Shown here: in pieces, positions 35,394 through 45,326 of the stretch
Position numbering within the stretch: the first letter of the stretch is position 1
Layout of the letters: every line of letters starts with the position of its first letter
NCBI RefSeq assembly: GCF_000092845.1
Contig: NC_014150.1
Location: 1 to 64,000, forward strand
Direction of reading: 5' to 3'
DNA from: Brachyspira murdochii DSM 12563
GTDB taxonomy: Bacteria > Spirochaetota > Brachyspiria > Brachyspirales > Brachyspiraceae
DNA: 64,000 nt
Translations under genes and position numbers: made by a program
The notes under the pieces: generated by a model
Told to the model about the DNA's origin: nothing
Databases searched by the model: none
The model's input: the letters and a program-made list of their open reading frames with translations, nothing else

Positions 35394-36797
35394 TTATTCA
35401 TTTACAATTTCTAAATCATTTTTTTCTATATCATGTACATCTTGTATTTCATTATTTTCATTGTTATCATTAGCATCACTGTTCCTTGCTGTGTATTTTA
35501 GAGGAGTAAACTCTATTTCTACTATTCTTCTGTCTTCAACCTTCATTATTCTTCCTCTATATCCTTTTAATATAAAACGTTCATTAGTTTCAGGTATATG
35601 ATCCAGCATATCAAGTACATATCCGGCTATGGTTTGATACTCTTCATGTTCTAATTCTAATTTTAAAGTTTTATTTACATCTTCTATAGAGGCATTACCA
35701 TTTATAATAATTCTTTTTCCCTTAAATCTTATAACATCCGCTTCTTTTTTATCGCTTTCATCTTCTATATCACCCATAATTTCTTCGATGATGTCTTCCA
35801 TAGTAACAAGTCCGGCAGTTCCGCCATATTCATCGATTGTAATAACCATTTGAAGTTTTTTCTTTTGCATATCAGTAAATAAACTGCTTATAGTTTTAGT
35901 TTCAGGTACAAAGTATGGAAGCATTATATAGTCAATAGCTTTCTTTTTTAATTTGCTTTTTTTAGAAGAGCCTTTTACATATTCTTTAAATAAAGCTCTT
36001 GTATGAAATATTCCTATTATATGATCAACAGTTTCTTCATACACTGGAAATCTTGAAAGTCCTGTTTCTACAGTAAGTCTTATAATTTCATCAACATCAG
36101 TTTCAGCCTCTATACATACCATATCTACACGAGGAGTCATAATTTCTTCTACGGTTTTATTCCTAAAGTCTATTACTCCAGTTAAAAGTTCATGAGTGTA
36201 TTCTTTTATTATACCTTCTTTATGTCCTAAATGAATTATGGTCGTAATGTCGTCCATACTTGATAATGCACTTCTTTTCTCTGTATTTCTTAATTTTTTT
36301 GGAACGAAGTAATTCATTATAAAAGTAGTTATTTTATCCATTAAAAAAGTTATAGGCTTAAATATAAAATGGCAGAATTTCATAAAATAGAGAAGATAAG
36401 GCATCATCTTTTCAGCATTAACTCTCATAAGAACTTTAGGCAGTATCTCACCAAATATAATAATAAGTACAGTTATTGTAGCAGTTGATATAGTAACCAT
36501 AAGATTTGTGGATATATGAGGCAATGCTTCAGCAAGCCTTATTGCAAATACAGTTATAATAGAGCTTGCTGTAATATTTACAATATTATTTCCTACAAGT
36601 AGTGTTGGTATCATAGAACTAGATTTTTCCCAGTATTTTTTATCTTCTTCTTTAATTTTTTTCTCTCTTACCAAACGCATTAATGTAACATCATCAATAG
36701 AAGTATATGCAGTTTCACTTCCTGAAAATAACGCTGAAAGCATTATAAGTATAATAATTGTCAATATTTCAAATAAATAAACTAATAGCATTTCCAT
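35394..36797 (-). CDS. CorC/HlyC-family protein (DUF21-CBS-CorC_HlyC)
   Basis: The 467-residue protein has three to four N-terminal helices of a DUF21 domain (MLSALFSGSETAYTSID, then VGNNIVNITASSII, IIIFGEILPKVL), a CBS pair (about 200-335, with IMTPRVDMVCIE and EYGGTAGLVTMEDIIEEIMG) and a C-terminal CorC_HlyC domain (IINGNASIEDVNKTL). This family is linked to magnesium or cobalt efflux and is often called hemolysin, but transport is its likely role. It is 18 nt after the amidase gene and probably co-transcribed. Confidence 0.9.
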   Translation of the reverse strand: MEMLLVYLFEILTIIILIMLSALFSGSETAYTSIDDVTLMRLVREKKIKEEDKKYWEKSSSMIPTLLVGNNIVNITASSIITVFAIRLAEALPHISTNLMVTISTATITVLIIIFGEILPKVLMRVNAEKMMPYLLYFMKFCHFIFKPITFLMDKITTFIMNYFVPKKLRNTEKRSALSSMDDITTIIHLGHKEGIIKEYTHELLTGVIDFRNKTVEEIMTPRVDMVCIEAETDVDEIIRLTVETGLSRFPVYEETVDHIIGIFHTRALFKEYVKGSSKKSKLKKKAIDYIMLPYFVPETKTISSLFTDMQKKKLQMVITIDEYGGTAGLVTMEDIIEEIMGDIEDESDKKEADVIRFKGKRIIINGNASIEDVNKTLKLELEHEEYQTIAGYVLDMLDHIPETNERFILKGYRGRIMKVEDRRIVEIEFTPLKYTARNSDANDNNENNEIQDVHDIEKNDLEIVNE

Positions 36798-36815
36798 AAT
36801 TTTAACCTTGTATAT

Positions 36816-37502
36816 TTATATTCTTTTTCTTAATTCCTGCATAAAGTTTGTACCAGGATCTATTTTGTTTGGATTAATATATTTTGTATTAAGTTCCTTG
36901 TATAGAGAGTAATGCGGTAAAGTTTTATCTTTATATTCATAATGAGCTATAACATATTTAATACTTTTGTATTTGTTTTGCAGATATTTTATTAATTTAA
37001 CATTTGCCTCTAACTGCTCTTTTGTGAGTTTATCTGCATATCCTATATTTTCAATACTAATTGCTGTATAGTTAAATCCTACAGTATGTCTGGCTATATA
37101 TTCGGTAGGAGTATTAGCATATATAGTACCATCAAAATCTACCATAAAATGAGTACCGACATTTACTTCTCCTCCTGCCTCTATATCTGGTCTTCCATGA
37201 AGCACATCTCTTTGAAAAATATTTGCTGTAACTTTCAGATTAGGAGTTTCTGCAGAATGAACAACAATTATCTGTGGATTTTCCAAATATATTAAAGGCT
37301 GTCCATAATGTACTTTCGTATATTCGGATAATAATTTGAGCCTTAGTGAATTAGGTGTTATTTTGTAATCATTATTGATAATTAATTCTTGAGTATTCGT
37401 TTGTACATTATAATCATTAGTATATTTTACACTGCTCTTTATAGTATTATTGCATGATAATATACATATTATGATAAATATACCGATTATATTTTTTAGC
37501 AT
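36816..37502 (-). CDS. N-acetylmuramoyl-L-alanine amidase lipoprotein (amidase_2)
   Basis: A 228-residue protein with a lipobox (ILSC near 14-17) and an amidase_2 (PGRP-like) domain: zinc ligand His in IIVVHSAETP, GTHFMVDFDGTIY, ARHTVGFNYTAISIEN, and a C-terminal KIDPGTNF. It should cleave the amide bond between muramic acid and the stem peptide, acting at the periplasmic face. It lies 11 nt after cheX and 18 nt before corC. Confidence 0.88.
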   Translation of the reverse strand: MLKNIIGIFIIICILSCNNTIKSSVKYTNDYNVQTNTQELIINNDYKITPNSLRLKLLSEYTKVHYGQPLIYLENPQIIVVHSAETPNLKVTANIFQRDVLHGRPDIEAGGEVNVGTHFMVDFDGTIYANTPTEYIARHTVGFNYTAISIENIGYADKLTKEQLEANVKLIKYLQNKYKSIKYVIAHYEYKDKTLPHYSLYKELNTKYINPNKIDPGTNFMQELRKRI

Positions 37503-37513
37503 TTAATTATCAA

Positions 37514-38014
37514 TCATGCGTCCATAGCAATATTAACACTTACAAATCCTAATGAAGATTGGAATGGTATAATGATAGTTTGTAAGTTTTTAGGTATTAT
37601 TTGTATTTCTTTACCAAAATAAAGTATAGGAGGAGTTATATCGCAGCTTATACCTTCTTCTGCCAATTTAGTTATAGCAAGCCCGCTTATAGTGTTTCCC
37701 ATCTCATTAATGACACTTCTCATCATATCCTCAAAATCATCTTCAGAGTCATACTCTCCGCGTTTTTTATCAGTGAGATTCTCAGTGAGAAGCTGTGAAA
37801 AGTTTTCTGGGAATTCATATAAAACCTGTCCATTAACATCACCCACAATTCCTATAGCAACACCGTATCCAGAGAAAAGTTTACGTCCCTGACCTTTAAC
37901 AAGTGTTCCTTTTTCCATAGTAAGACCTGCCATTTCTTTGAATATTGATACTAATGATACTATGAATGGATTAATAAATCTTACATCCATAAATTTAATA
38001 GGAGTTGTAGCCAT
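37514..38014 (-). CDS. cheX: CheX-type chemotaxis phosphatase
   Basis: The 166-residue cytoplasmic protein fits the CheC/CheX/FliY phosphatase family. The helix SVINEMGNTISGLAI supplies the E-x2-N residues that remove phosphate from CheY-P; FINPFIVSLVSIFKEMAG at the N-terminus is typical of CheX. CheX is the main CheY-P phosphatase in spirochaetes such as Borrelia. It leads an operon of envelope genes, an unusual setting for a chemotaxis gene. The MCP at 63483 is the only other chemotaxis gene in the window. Confidence 0.85.
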   Translation of the reverse strand: MATTPIKFMDVRFINPFIVSLVSIFKEMAGLTMEKGTLVKGQGRKLFSGYGVAIGIVGDVNGQVLYEFPENFSQLLTENLTDKKRGEYDSEDDFEDMMRSVINEMGNTISGLAITKLAEEGISCDITPPILYFGKEIQIIPKNLQTIIIPFQSSLGFVSVNIAMDA

Positions 38015-38393
38015 ATTTGTTTCCTTAAATTTTTATTTATTCGCTAATTATAACATAGTTAATTTTTATTTCAATAATAATTAGCTTTAATTTAAATTAT
38101 ATTATTTAAAACAAAATTGTCAAATTTAAGGACTAAAAAATATTGTTTATTTATTTGCACTATATGTAATGATATTGTGTAAAATTAAAAATATTATTTT
38201 TGAAGATATGGATTAAGAGGTTATTAATATTTATACATAAACTATTTTATTATTAAACAATAATAAATTTTATAATAAATATACCGTAAATATTTATAGT
38301 AAAAATATAAAAACTATTTATATATTTTTTATGAATTTAACTTGATATTTAACTTAAATGATATAGAATATGACGAGTAAATAGGGGTTTAAT
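38015..38393. other. Divergent spacer between cheX and dnaE
   Basis: About 380 nt of AT-rich sequence with no ORF, no GC-bearing hairpin and no recognised RNA. It must hold the promoters of both units; a TTGATA near 38343 with a TATAGAAT-like hexamer is the best but weak candidate for dnaE. Confidence 0.5.
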
Positions 38394-41300
38394 ATGTCAT
38401 TTGTTCACTTGCATGTACATACACAATATTCAATACTTGACGGAGCTTCACGCATAAAATCTCTTTATTCTAAAAAAGATAAGAAGAAGAGACTTATACC
38501 GGGATTAATAGACAGAGCCGTAGAGCTTGAAATGCCCGCTATAGCAATTACAGATCATGGTAATATGTTCGGTGTTATGGAGTTTTTCTCTGAGGCTAAA
38601 GATAAAGGCATTATACCCGTAATAGGCTGTGAGCTTTATGTAGCCCCTAAAACTAGATTTGATAAAAAGATAGAAAACTCAGAAGAAAAAAGTGCTATGC
38701 ATCTTATTCTTCTTGCCAAAGATAAAGAAGGATATGATAATTTATGTAAGCTTGTAACTTTCGGATATACTGAAGGTTTTTATTATCGTCCTAGAGTAGA
38801 TCATGAACTTATAGAAAAATATAATAAGGGATTAATTTGTTTATCTGCTTGTATGGGCGGAGAAATACCTATTGCTATAAGAAAAAAAGATTATAAACAG
38901 GCATCAAAACTAGCTGAATATTATAAATCTATTTTCGGAAATGATTTTTATATAGAACTTCAGGATCATAATATCCCTGAAGAAAAATCATTAAACAGTG
39001 CATTATATAAATTGGCCAATCATCATAGTATAGAAATGGTTGTAACTAATGATGTTCATTATGTATTAAAAGAAGATGCCAAAGCTCATGAGATACTTCT
39101 TGCCATACAGACAAAAGCTACTTTAGATTCTCCAAGAAGATATAAGTTTCCAAGTAATGAGTTTCATTTAAAAAGCAAAGAAGAGATGATGAAGTCATTT
39201 GCAAAACTCCCTAAGGCATTTGAAAATACTGTGAAAATAGCAGAGCAATGCAGAGACTTGAATATAATGACTAAAACTTATTATATGCCTAATTATGAAC
39301 TTCCAAACGGAGAAACAGAAACTACAGCACTTAGAAATATGTGTATGGAAGGGCTTAATAAACATTATAACAATAATATTCCCAAAGAGGCTATGGAAAG
39401 GCTTGAAATGGAATTGGGTGTTATAAGTAAAATGGGTTTTGAAGGATATTTTCTTGTAGTTCAGGATTTCATCAACTATGCAAGAAATCATGATGTTGCT
39501 GTGGGACCTGGCAGGGGAAGTGCAGCCGGATCAATAGTGGCATTTGCTACTGGAATTACTAAGGTTAATCCTCTTGATTATAATTTGCTTTTTGAAAGAT
39601 TTTTAAATCCGGAAAGAAAAAGCATGCCGGATATAGACGTTGACTTCCAAGATGATAAAAGAGAAGTAATAATAGATTATGTAAAAGAAAAATACGGTAA
39701 AGATAATGTTGCTCAGATTGCTACATTCGGTGCTTTGGGAGGACGTTCTGTTATAAGAGATGTTTGCCGTGTTATGGGTATAGACTTAGCTACTGCCGAC
39801 AGACTTGCTAAGGGTATACCTAATGATGTAAGCAGAGTAGTTGATATATATGATCACCCAGATTGTGCCGAGTTTAGAAAGGAAGTAGAAAGCAGCAGAG
39901 AATTAAAAAATATGTATGAGATATCTACAAGACTTGACGGTTTGGTTAGGAATGTAGGCTTACATGCAGCTGGAGTTATTATATCTTCGCACCCTATAAT
40001 GGATTTAGCTCCGGTTTATCAGGATTCTAAAACAGGCACTAGGGCTTGTCAGTATGAGATGACTTATGTTGAAAGTGCTGGGCTTATAAAGATGGACTTT
40101 TTAGGTATCAAAAACTTAAGACTTATAAAAGATGCTGTAAAAGATATAAAAGAAAGATATGGTACTGAAATAGATATTGATAAAATTCCTTTAGATGATG
40201 AAGCTGTTTATGATATATTTAGAAAAGCTGATACTGGAGGAGTATTTCAGTTTGAAAGTCCCGGTATGCGTCAGATGCTTATTAATATACAGCCCACAGG
40301 TTTTGATGATTTGGTTTCAAGCGTTGCATTATACCGCCCTGGTCCTTTAAACTCTGGTATGGATAAAGATTATGCCGATAGAAAAAATAAAAGAAAAGAA
40401 ATAGTATATAAGCACCCAGATTTAGAGCCTATACTTAAAGAAAGTCAGGGAGTATTAATATATCAAGAGCAGATTATGGCAATAAGCCGGGTTATAGGAG
40501 GGTTTACTGCTGCTGAAGCTGATGATTTGAGAAAGGCTATGGGTAAAAAAATCGTAGAGAAAATGAACTCTATGGAAGAGAAATTCATTAACGGCGGTCT
40601 TGAAAGAGGTTATGATAAAGAGTTATTAACTTATTTATTTGATACAATGAAAGGTTTTGCTGAATATGGTTTCAATAAATCGCACTCTGTCTGCTATGCC
40701 TTAATTGCCTATCAGGAAGCATATATTAAAGCACATTATCCTATGGAATATTATGTGGCACTTCTTAATACTGTTATAGCAGATACTGATAAAATATCTT
40801 TATATCTTAATGAAGTTAAACAAAAAAATATAGATATAGTTACAGCAAGCGTTTTTGAAAGCAATGCATTATTCTCTCAGAAAAACGGAAAGATAGTTTA
40901 TGCCTTGCATGCTGTTAAAGGTGTAGGTCTTCATGCTGCTTTGGCGATTGAAGAAGAGAGAGAGAAAAACGGACAGTTCAAAAACTTAGAAGATTTTGTT
41001 AAACGTGTTGATGTTCATTTGGTTAATAGAAAAGTTTATGAAACATTAATTAAATGCGGTGCTTTCTCAGAGTTCGGACATACTGAAAGTGCTTTGCTTG
41101 CATCTCTTGATGCGATACTTGCTCATGCTTCTAATTATCAAAAAGAAACTTTATCTGGTCAGACTATGCTTTTTGACTCTATGTCTGAAGATGACAGCGG
41201 AAGTGCTTCTTTGGTTATAGAAAAACAAGTGGAATATGCTTCTAATATTTTAATGGAAAATGAAAAGGAAGTTTTAGGCTTTTCTTTAAGATATCATCCT

Positions 41301-42116
41301 TTTGCTAGATATATTAGTAAAATTGATTATAAATATTTTAATAATACTTTGGATATTGATAATTTAAAAGATAAAGATGAGTTTTCTCTTCCTTGCGTAG
41401 TTATGTCTGTAACAGAATCAACTACAAAGAAAAATACTCCTATGCTAACATTAAAAGTAATAGATTTATTTACTGAGTATGTATTTTATATTACAGCAAA
41501 AAATCAGATAGATAAATATAAAGATATGATCTCTGAACAGGCTGGAATATTAATAAAAGGACGCAGAGAAAAAAATAGATTCTCTGATAAAATATACAAT
41601 AATATTTCAGACATAAAATTATTGGATAGTTATTTAAATGATAAAAATCTCAAACTTAAAGAAGTTAAAAGGGATAATATAAAAAGAGACAGTGTATCTG
41701 AAGTAATTTCTGATAGTAGAAATGATAACAAAGCAGTTCAGATAAATAAAAATGATTCACCATTTAAAAATACTTCTAATAAAGAGAATGATATTAAACG
41801 CTCTGATAATGTTGTTTCTAATGCAGCATTTACAAGCAGACCTAATAACAGTATAGCAGTTAAGCATACTAACAGCGGTAAAAAGCAATTGGCTCTTTAT
41901 GTTAATAAAAATATATTTGATGATATGGATTTGTTATGTCTTCAAAATGCTATATCTTCAAATCCGGGGGATTATACTATATTCTTAAAGTTAAAATCTG
42001 AAAGCGGTACTGAAGTATTCAAGATAGGCGAAAATTACAAAGTCGATCCTAATCAGAGATTTTTAAATGAAGCTAAAAGTGCATTAAGATCATTAATAGA
42101 AATTGAATATGCTTAA
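38394..42116 (+). CDS. dnaE: DNA polymerase III alpha subunit
   Basis: The 1240-residue replicative polymerase starts with a PHP domain (HLHVHTQYSILDG, ITDHGNMFG), followed by the Pol III palm with the catalytic aspartates in PDIDVDFQDDKR near residue 415 and GPGRGSAAGS near 370, then the fingers (ALYRPGPLNSGMD), the tandem HhH region and an OB domain. The C-terminal 200 residues are Asn/Lys/Ser-rich linker and a small terminal domain. SD AGGGG lies before the ATG. It is monocistronic; the MITE-like element and a shared terminator separate it from trpS. Confidence 0.97.
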   Translation: MSFVHLHVHTQYSILDGASRIKSLYSKKDKKKRLIPGLIDRAVELEMPAIAITDHGNMFGVMEFFSEAKDKGIIPVIGCELYVAPKTRFDKKIENSEEKSAMHLILLAKDKEGYDNLCKLVTFGYTEGFYYRPRVDHELIEKYNKGLICLSACMGGEIPIAIRKKDYKQASKLAEYYKSIFGNDFYIELQDHNIPEEKSLNSALYKLANHHSIEMVVTNDVHYVLKEDAKAHEILLAIQTKATLDSPRRYKFPSNEFHLKSKEEMMKSFAKLPKAFENTVKIAEQCRDLNIMTKTYYMPNYELPNGETETTALRNMCMEGLNKHYNNNIPKEAMERLEMELGVISKMGFEGYFLVVQDFINYARNHDVAVGPGRGSAAGSIVAFATGITKVNPLDYNLLFERFLNPERKSMPDIDVDFQDDKREVIIDYVKEKYGKDNVAQIATFGALGGRSVIRDVCRVMGIDLATADRLAKGIPNDVSRVVDIYDHPDCAEFRKEVESSRELKNMYEISTRLDGLVRNVGLHAAGVIISSHPIMDLAPVYQDSKTGTRACQYEMTYVESAGLIKMDFLGIKNLRLIKDAVKDIKERYGTEIDIDKIPLDDEAVYDIFRKADTGGVFQFESPGMRQMLINIQPTGFDDLVSSVALYRPGPLNSGMDKDYADRKNKRKEIVYKHPDLEPILKESQGVLIYQEQIMAISRVIGGFTAAEADDLRKAMGKKIVEKMNSMEEKFINGGLERGYDKELLTYLFDTMKGFAEYGFNKSHSVCYALIAYQEAYIKAHYPMEYYVALLNTVIADTDKISLYLNEVKQKNIDIVTASVFESNALFSQKNGKIVYALHAVKGVGLHAALAIEEEREKNGQFKNLEDFVKRVDVHLVNRKVYETLIKCGAFSEFGHTESALLASLDAILAHASNYQKETLSGQTMLFDSMSEDDSGSASLVIEKQVEYASNILMENEKEVLGFSLRYHPFARYISKIDYKYFNNTLDIDNLKDKDEFSLPCVVMSVTESTTKKNTPMLTLKVIDLFTEYVFYITAKNQIDKYKDMISEQAGILIKGRREKNRFSDKIYNNISDIKLLDSYLNDKNLKLKEVKRDNIKRDSVSEVISDSRNDNKAVQINKNDSPFKNTSNKENDIKRSDNVVSNAAFTSRPNNSIAVKHTNSGKKQLALYVNKNIFDDMDLLCLQNAISSNPGDYTIFLKLKSESGTEVFKIGENYKVDPNQRFLNEAKSALRSLIEIEYA

Positions 42117-42123
42117 AAAATAT

Positions 42124-42397
42124 TAGACTTGTTTCAAAAGTAATTGACAAACAATTTTATGAGTTTATGATTTTATGCTAAATTAAATAATATTAATTAT
42201 GATTTAATTAGATATTTTACATGTTGTATAAATTGTATGTTTAAGCTAAAAAATGCAGTTCTTTTGGTTCTTTTATACCAATAAAAGAACTGGGGTTTTG
42301 CGAAGCACACAGCGTGGTGGGCAAAGCCCCAACTATAATTTAAAAATATTAAATAAAAATTATAAATATTAATAAATTTAGTTTTGAAACAAGTCTA
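42124..42397. mobile_element. 274-bp MITE-like element with 16-bp terminal inverted repeats
   Basis: TAGACTTGTTTCAAAA (42124-42139) and its exact reverse complement (42382-42397) bound a segment without an ORF. Both outer dinucleotides are TA, so this may be a 14-bp inverted repeat flanked by a TA target duplication, as made by IS630/Tc1-type transposases. Inside lie a perfect 10-bp hairpin (GTTCTTTTAT, loop ACCA, near 42264-42287) and a GC-rich part with GGGCAAAGCCC shared with the repeats at 10.2 kb and 49.4 kb. No transposase is in the window. Confidence 0.7.
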
Positions 42398-42428
42398 TTT
42401 ATAATTTTTACATATTTTATGAATACAA

Positions 42429-42463
42429 AAAAGACTGCTAATTTTATCAATTAACAGTCTTTT
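42429..42463. terminator. Bidirectional terminator between dnaE and trpS
   Basis: AAAAGACTG (42429-42437) pairs with CAGTCTTTT (42455-42463), continued inside by TAATT/AATTA after one mismatch. A tract on one side and T tract on the other suit both converging genes. Confidence 0.85.
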
Positions 42464-42484
42464 CTTATTTGGAATACTTAAATA

Positions 42485-43477
42485 TTATTTTCTTTTGTCG
42501 TCTACTAAGCCCATTAATTTTCTTACATCATATAAAGTTTTTTCTGCCACCTCTGAAGCTTTTTTAGCTCCTTCTTTTAATACATCATAAACATAGTCTT
42601 TATCATTAGAGTATTTATTAATATTTTCTCTGATAGGTGCTAATTCTTTATTGATATTTTTAGCAAGCATTTTTTTACATTGTACGCAGCCTATAGAAGC
42701 ATTCTTACAGCCTTCGCATACTTCTTTTTGCTCTTCTTCAGTTGAAAATATTTTATGATAGCTGTAAACATTACATATATCAGGATTACCAGCATCAGTT
42801 TTGAGTTTTCTATTTGTATCAGTCATAGCTTTCTGCATTATTAATTTTTCAGTTTCTTCCTCAGTTAAAGACAATGCTATATGATTATTCAAAGATTTGC
42901 TCATTTTATTCTGACCGTCCAAACCTAATATTCTTAAAACCTTTCCATGGTAAGTATCTGGTTCTTTAAAATATTCTCCATATCTGTTATTAAACTTTCT
43001 TACTATCATTCTAGTAAGTTCAACATGCTGTTCTTGGTCTTCTCCCACAGGTACAATATCAGGGTGATAAAGCAAAATATCAGCAGCCATCAAAGAAGGG
43101 TAGGTAAGAAGTGCCGCATTAATATTTTCTGCATTTTTTCTGGATTTATCTTTATACTGCGTCATTCTTTCTAGTTCTGCAACTGGTATAATAGAGTTAA
43201 ATATCCAAGCAAGTTCGGTATGAGCTCTTACATCAGATTGTACAAATATAGAACATTTTTTAGGGTCAAGTCCGCATGCCAAATATTGTACTGCAGCATC
43301 CATTATTCTTTTTTGCATTTGAGCAACATCATATTCTATAGTAATAGCATGATAATCAACTATACAAAAAAATCCGTAATACTCATCAAGTATATTAACC
43401 CAATTCTTCAAAGCACCAAGATAATTACCTATATGAAGTGAACCAGTAGGCTGTATTCCGCTTAACATAACTTTCAT
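42485..43477 (-). CDS. trpS: Tryptophanyl-tRNA synthetase
   Basis: A class I synthetase of 330 residues: the HIGH-type motif in GIQPTGSLHIGNYLGA at the N-terminus and KMSKS in NKMSKSLNNH near residue 195. It also has CxxC clusters near residue 253 (CEGCKNASIGCVQCKK), which form the zinc or Fe-S site seen in some bacterial TrpRS such as that of Thermotoga. It charges tRNA-Trp. Monocistronic, with a shared terminator towards dnaE. Confidence 0.96.
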   Translation of the reverse strand: MKVMLSGIQPTGSLHIGNYLGALKNWVNILDEYYGFFCIVDYHAITIEYDVAQMQKRIMDAAVQYLACGLDPKKCSIFVQSDVRAHTELAWIFNSIIPVAELERMTQYKDKSRKNAENINAALLTYPSLMAADILLYHPDIVPVGEDQEQHVELTRMIVRKFNNRYGEYFKEPDTYHGKVLRILGLDGQNKMSKSLNNHIALSLTEEETEKLIMQKAMTDTNRKLKTDAGNPDICNVYSYHKIFSTEEEQKEVCEGCKNASIGCVQCKKMLAKNINKELAPIRENINKYSNDKDYVYDVLKEGAKKASEVAEKTLYDVRKLMGLVDDKRK

Positions 43478-43553
43478 AGTATAACTCCATTTAATTTATT
43501 TCTAATAAAAACTGCAAATTATTAAAGGCGTGCAATTTTTATTATTATACATT

Positions 43554-44540
43554 TTATTCAGCCTTAATATTTGCAATTAAAAAACCTTCTTCATTAGTTT
43601 TTAAATCGCTTACATTAATATATAAAAGTCTCTTATCCTCTGTTTCTATCAGTAATTTTTTATTTAAAGGATTAAGATCTTTTATTACAGCAGGTACGCT
43701 GTTAAATACTAATTTAGTTCCAACTTTAGGCAGATCTTTTTTTAATGAACAATAAGCCTGATATTCATGTCCCAAACAGCACATTAATCTTCCGCACTGA
43801 CCGGATATTTTCATTGTATTTAAAAGCATTCCCTGTTCTTTAGCCATTTTTATTGTTATAGTTTCAAATTTTCCTCTTATTACTTTGCAGCATAATTCTC
43901 TTCCGCATATTCCGCATCCGCCTATAGATCTGGCCTCATCTCTTACACCTATTTGTCTTAATTCTATTCTTGTCTTAAAATGTGCTGCTAAATCTTTTAC
44001 TAATTCTCTAAAATCTATTCGCTCCTCAGCAATAAACTCAAATAAGAGCTTTGCTCTGTCTAAAAAATAATAAGAGCTTATTAATTTTAAATCCAAATTA
44101 TGGTTATTAACTTTTTCCCTGCATATTTTAAATGCCTCTGCGGCATCTTCTGTATTTATTTTATGCTGCTCTAAATCTTTTTCATCAGCTATTCTGAGTA
44201 TATTAAATATTTTATTTTTATTATTTTTAGGTTTTACGTTATGGTTTTCTTCTGCAGCTACAATATCCTTGAGCTCATCTGATAATTCCTCATCGGTAGA
44301 TATGTTATCATCATGTGAAGATTCATCATCATGTGTTTCATTATTTACTGTGTTTTCATTATTATCATTTTCTAGTGAATCAACATCAATATCTTCAAAG
44401 TTTAATACATGACCTATTTCTATACCTTCATCTGTTTCTATAACACAGGTATCTTTTACTTTAATATTTTCTATATGTAAATGTTCAAATTTTCCTATAT
44501 TAGACCCCCTAAATTTTATATGGGCTATATTTTTTATCAT
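43554..44540 (-). CDS. PSP1-domain protein (RicT/YaaT-like)
   Basis: The 328-residue protein has an N-terminal part (1-45, IAHIKFRGSNIGKFEHLHIE), an acidic Asn/Asp/His-rich insertion (about 50-105) and a PSP1 domain (about 110-300). The latter contains the cysteine-rich core GGCGICGRELCCKV and GQCGRLMCCLGHEYQAY typical of RicT. In Bacillus, RicT with RicA and RicF binds Fe-S clusters and helps RNase Y. Whether those partners exist here is unknown. The acidic His-rich insertion is unusual and may bind metal. Confidence 0.88.
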   Translation of the reverse strand: MIKNIAHIKFRGSNIGKFEHLHIENIKVKDTCVIETDEGIEIGHVLNFEDIDVDSLENDNNENTVNNETHDDESSHDDNISTDEELSDELKDIVAAEENHNVKPKNNKNKIFNILRIADEKDLEQHKINTEDAAEAFKICREKVNNHNLDLKLISSYYFLDRAKLLFEFIAEERIDFRELVKDLAAHFKTRIELRQIGVRDEARSIGGCGICGRELCCKVIRGKFETITIKMAKEQGMLLNTMKISGQCGRLMCCLGHEYQAYCSLKKDLPKVGTKLVFNSVPAVIKDLNPLNKKLLIETEDKRLLYINVSDLKTNEEGFLIANIKAE

Positions 44541-44708
44541 TAATACTCACTCCTAAAAATATTAAATTTATAGATACTATATTCTATTTTTAAGTTGATA
44601 TAATTGCAAGTATTATTTTTTGATATACTATAAAAAAATATAAAAATCATTGATAAATATTTTATATAGTATATCATATATGTTTTAAGAGTATTTAAGC
44701 AGTTTGTT

Positions 44709-45326
44709 ATGAGGTTATTTTTATCGTTTACATTATTATTTTTAATGATTTCTTGTGCAAGTACGCCAGAAATTTATTTAAAAACTAATAATGCATACTA
44801 TTGGAAAGAACTTATAAAAAATAAAGTAGCCTCTGATGATTATCAAAATATATACCGATTTGATGAAAAAGCAAATATGACTCTTACTGTATATGGATAT
44901 AAATCAAAAATCAAATACACATTATTTTTGATGAAAGAACATAATCAGGCATTTTATTATAAAAACTTTACTCTTAAAAATTATATTGTAGAGAGTCTTC
45001 CATCATTTAATCTGTATGAAGACGCTGTTACAAAGAATGATTATTCAATATTGTATCTTGATTATTCATATTACTTTTCTAAAAATTTCCCAGACAGAAG
45101 TATTTATCTTCCTATAGGTTTGATGATAGAAGATAATAATTTATATATAACAAAATCATATGATGATGGTTATATGGACAGACTATCACATTGGCTTAGG
45201 AAAAACGGATACGGCAGAGGCAAAGAGTGGATACCTGCTGTAAATGCCGATTGGGAAAGTTATCCAGTACCTACAGAACATGAAATTGATTGGGAAAAAA
45301 TAGAACTTGTAGGAGTATTGTTTTAA
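44709..45326 (+). CDS. Lipoprotein of unknown function
   Basis: A 205-residue protein with a lipobox (LMISC, Cys at 16) and a Tyr- and Asp-rich mature part without recognised domains (for example WKELIKNKVASDDYQNIYRF). Upstream, TTGATA (44650) and TATCAT (44672) form a plausible promoter. Its stop codon overlaps that of the converging DUF285-DUF4132 gene: the four bases TTAA serve both. Confidence 0.65.
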   Translation: MRLFLSFTLLFLMISCASTPEIYLKTNNAYYWKELIKNKVASDDYQNIYRFDEKANMTLTVYGYKSKIKYTLFLMKEHNQAFYYKNFTLKNYIVESLPSFNLYEDAVTKNDYSILYLDYSYYFSKNFPDRSIYLPIGLMIEDNNLYITKSYDDGYMDRLSHWLRKNGYGRGKEWIPAVNADWESYPVPTEHEIDWEKIELVGVLF

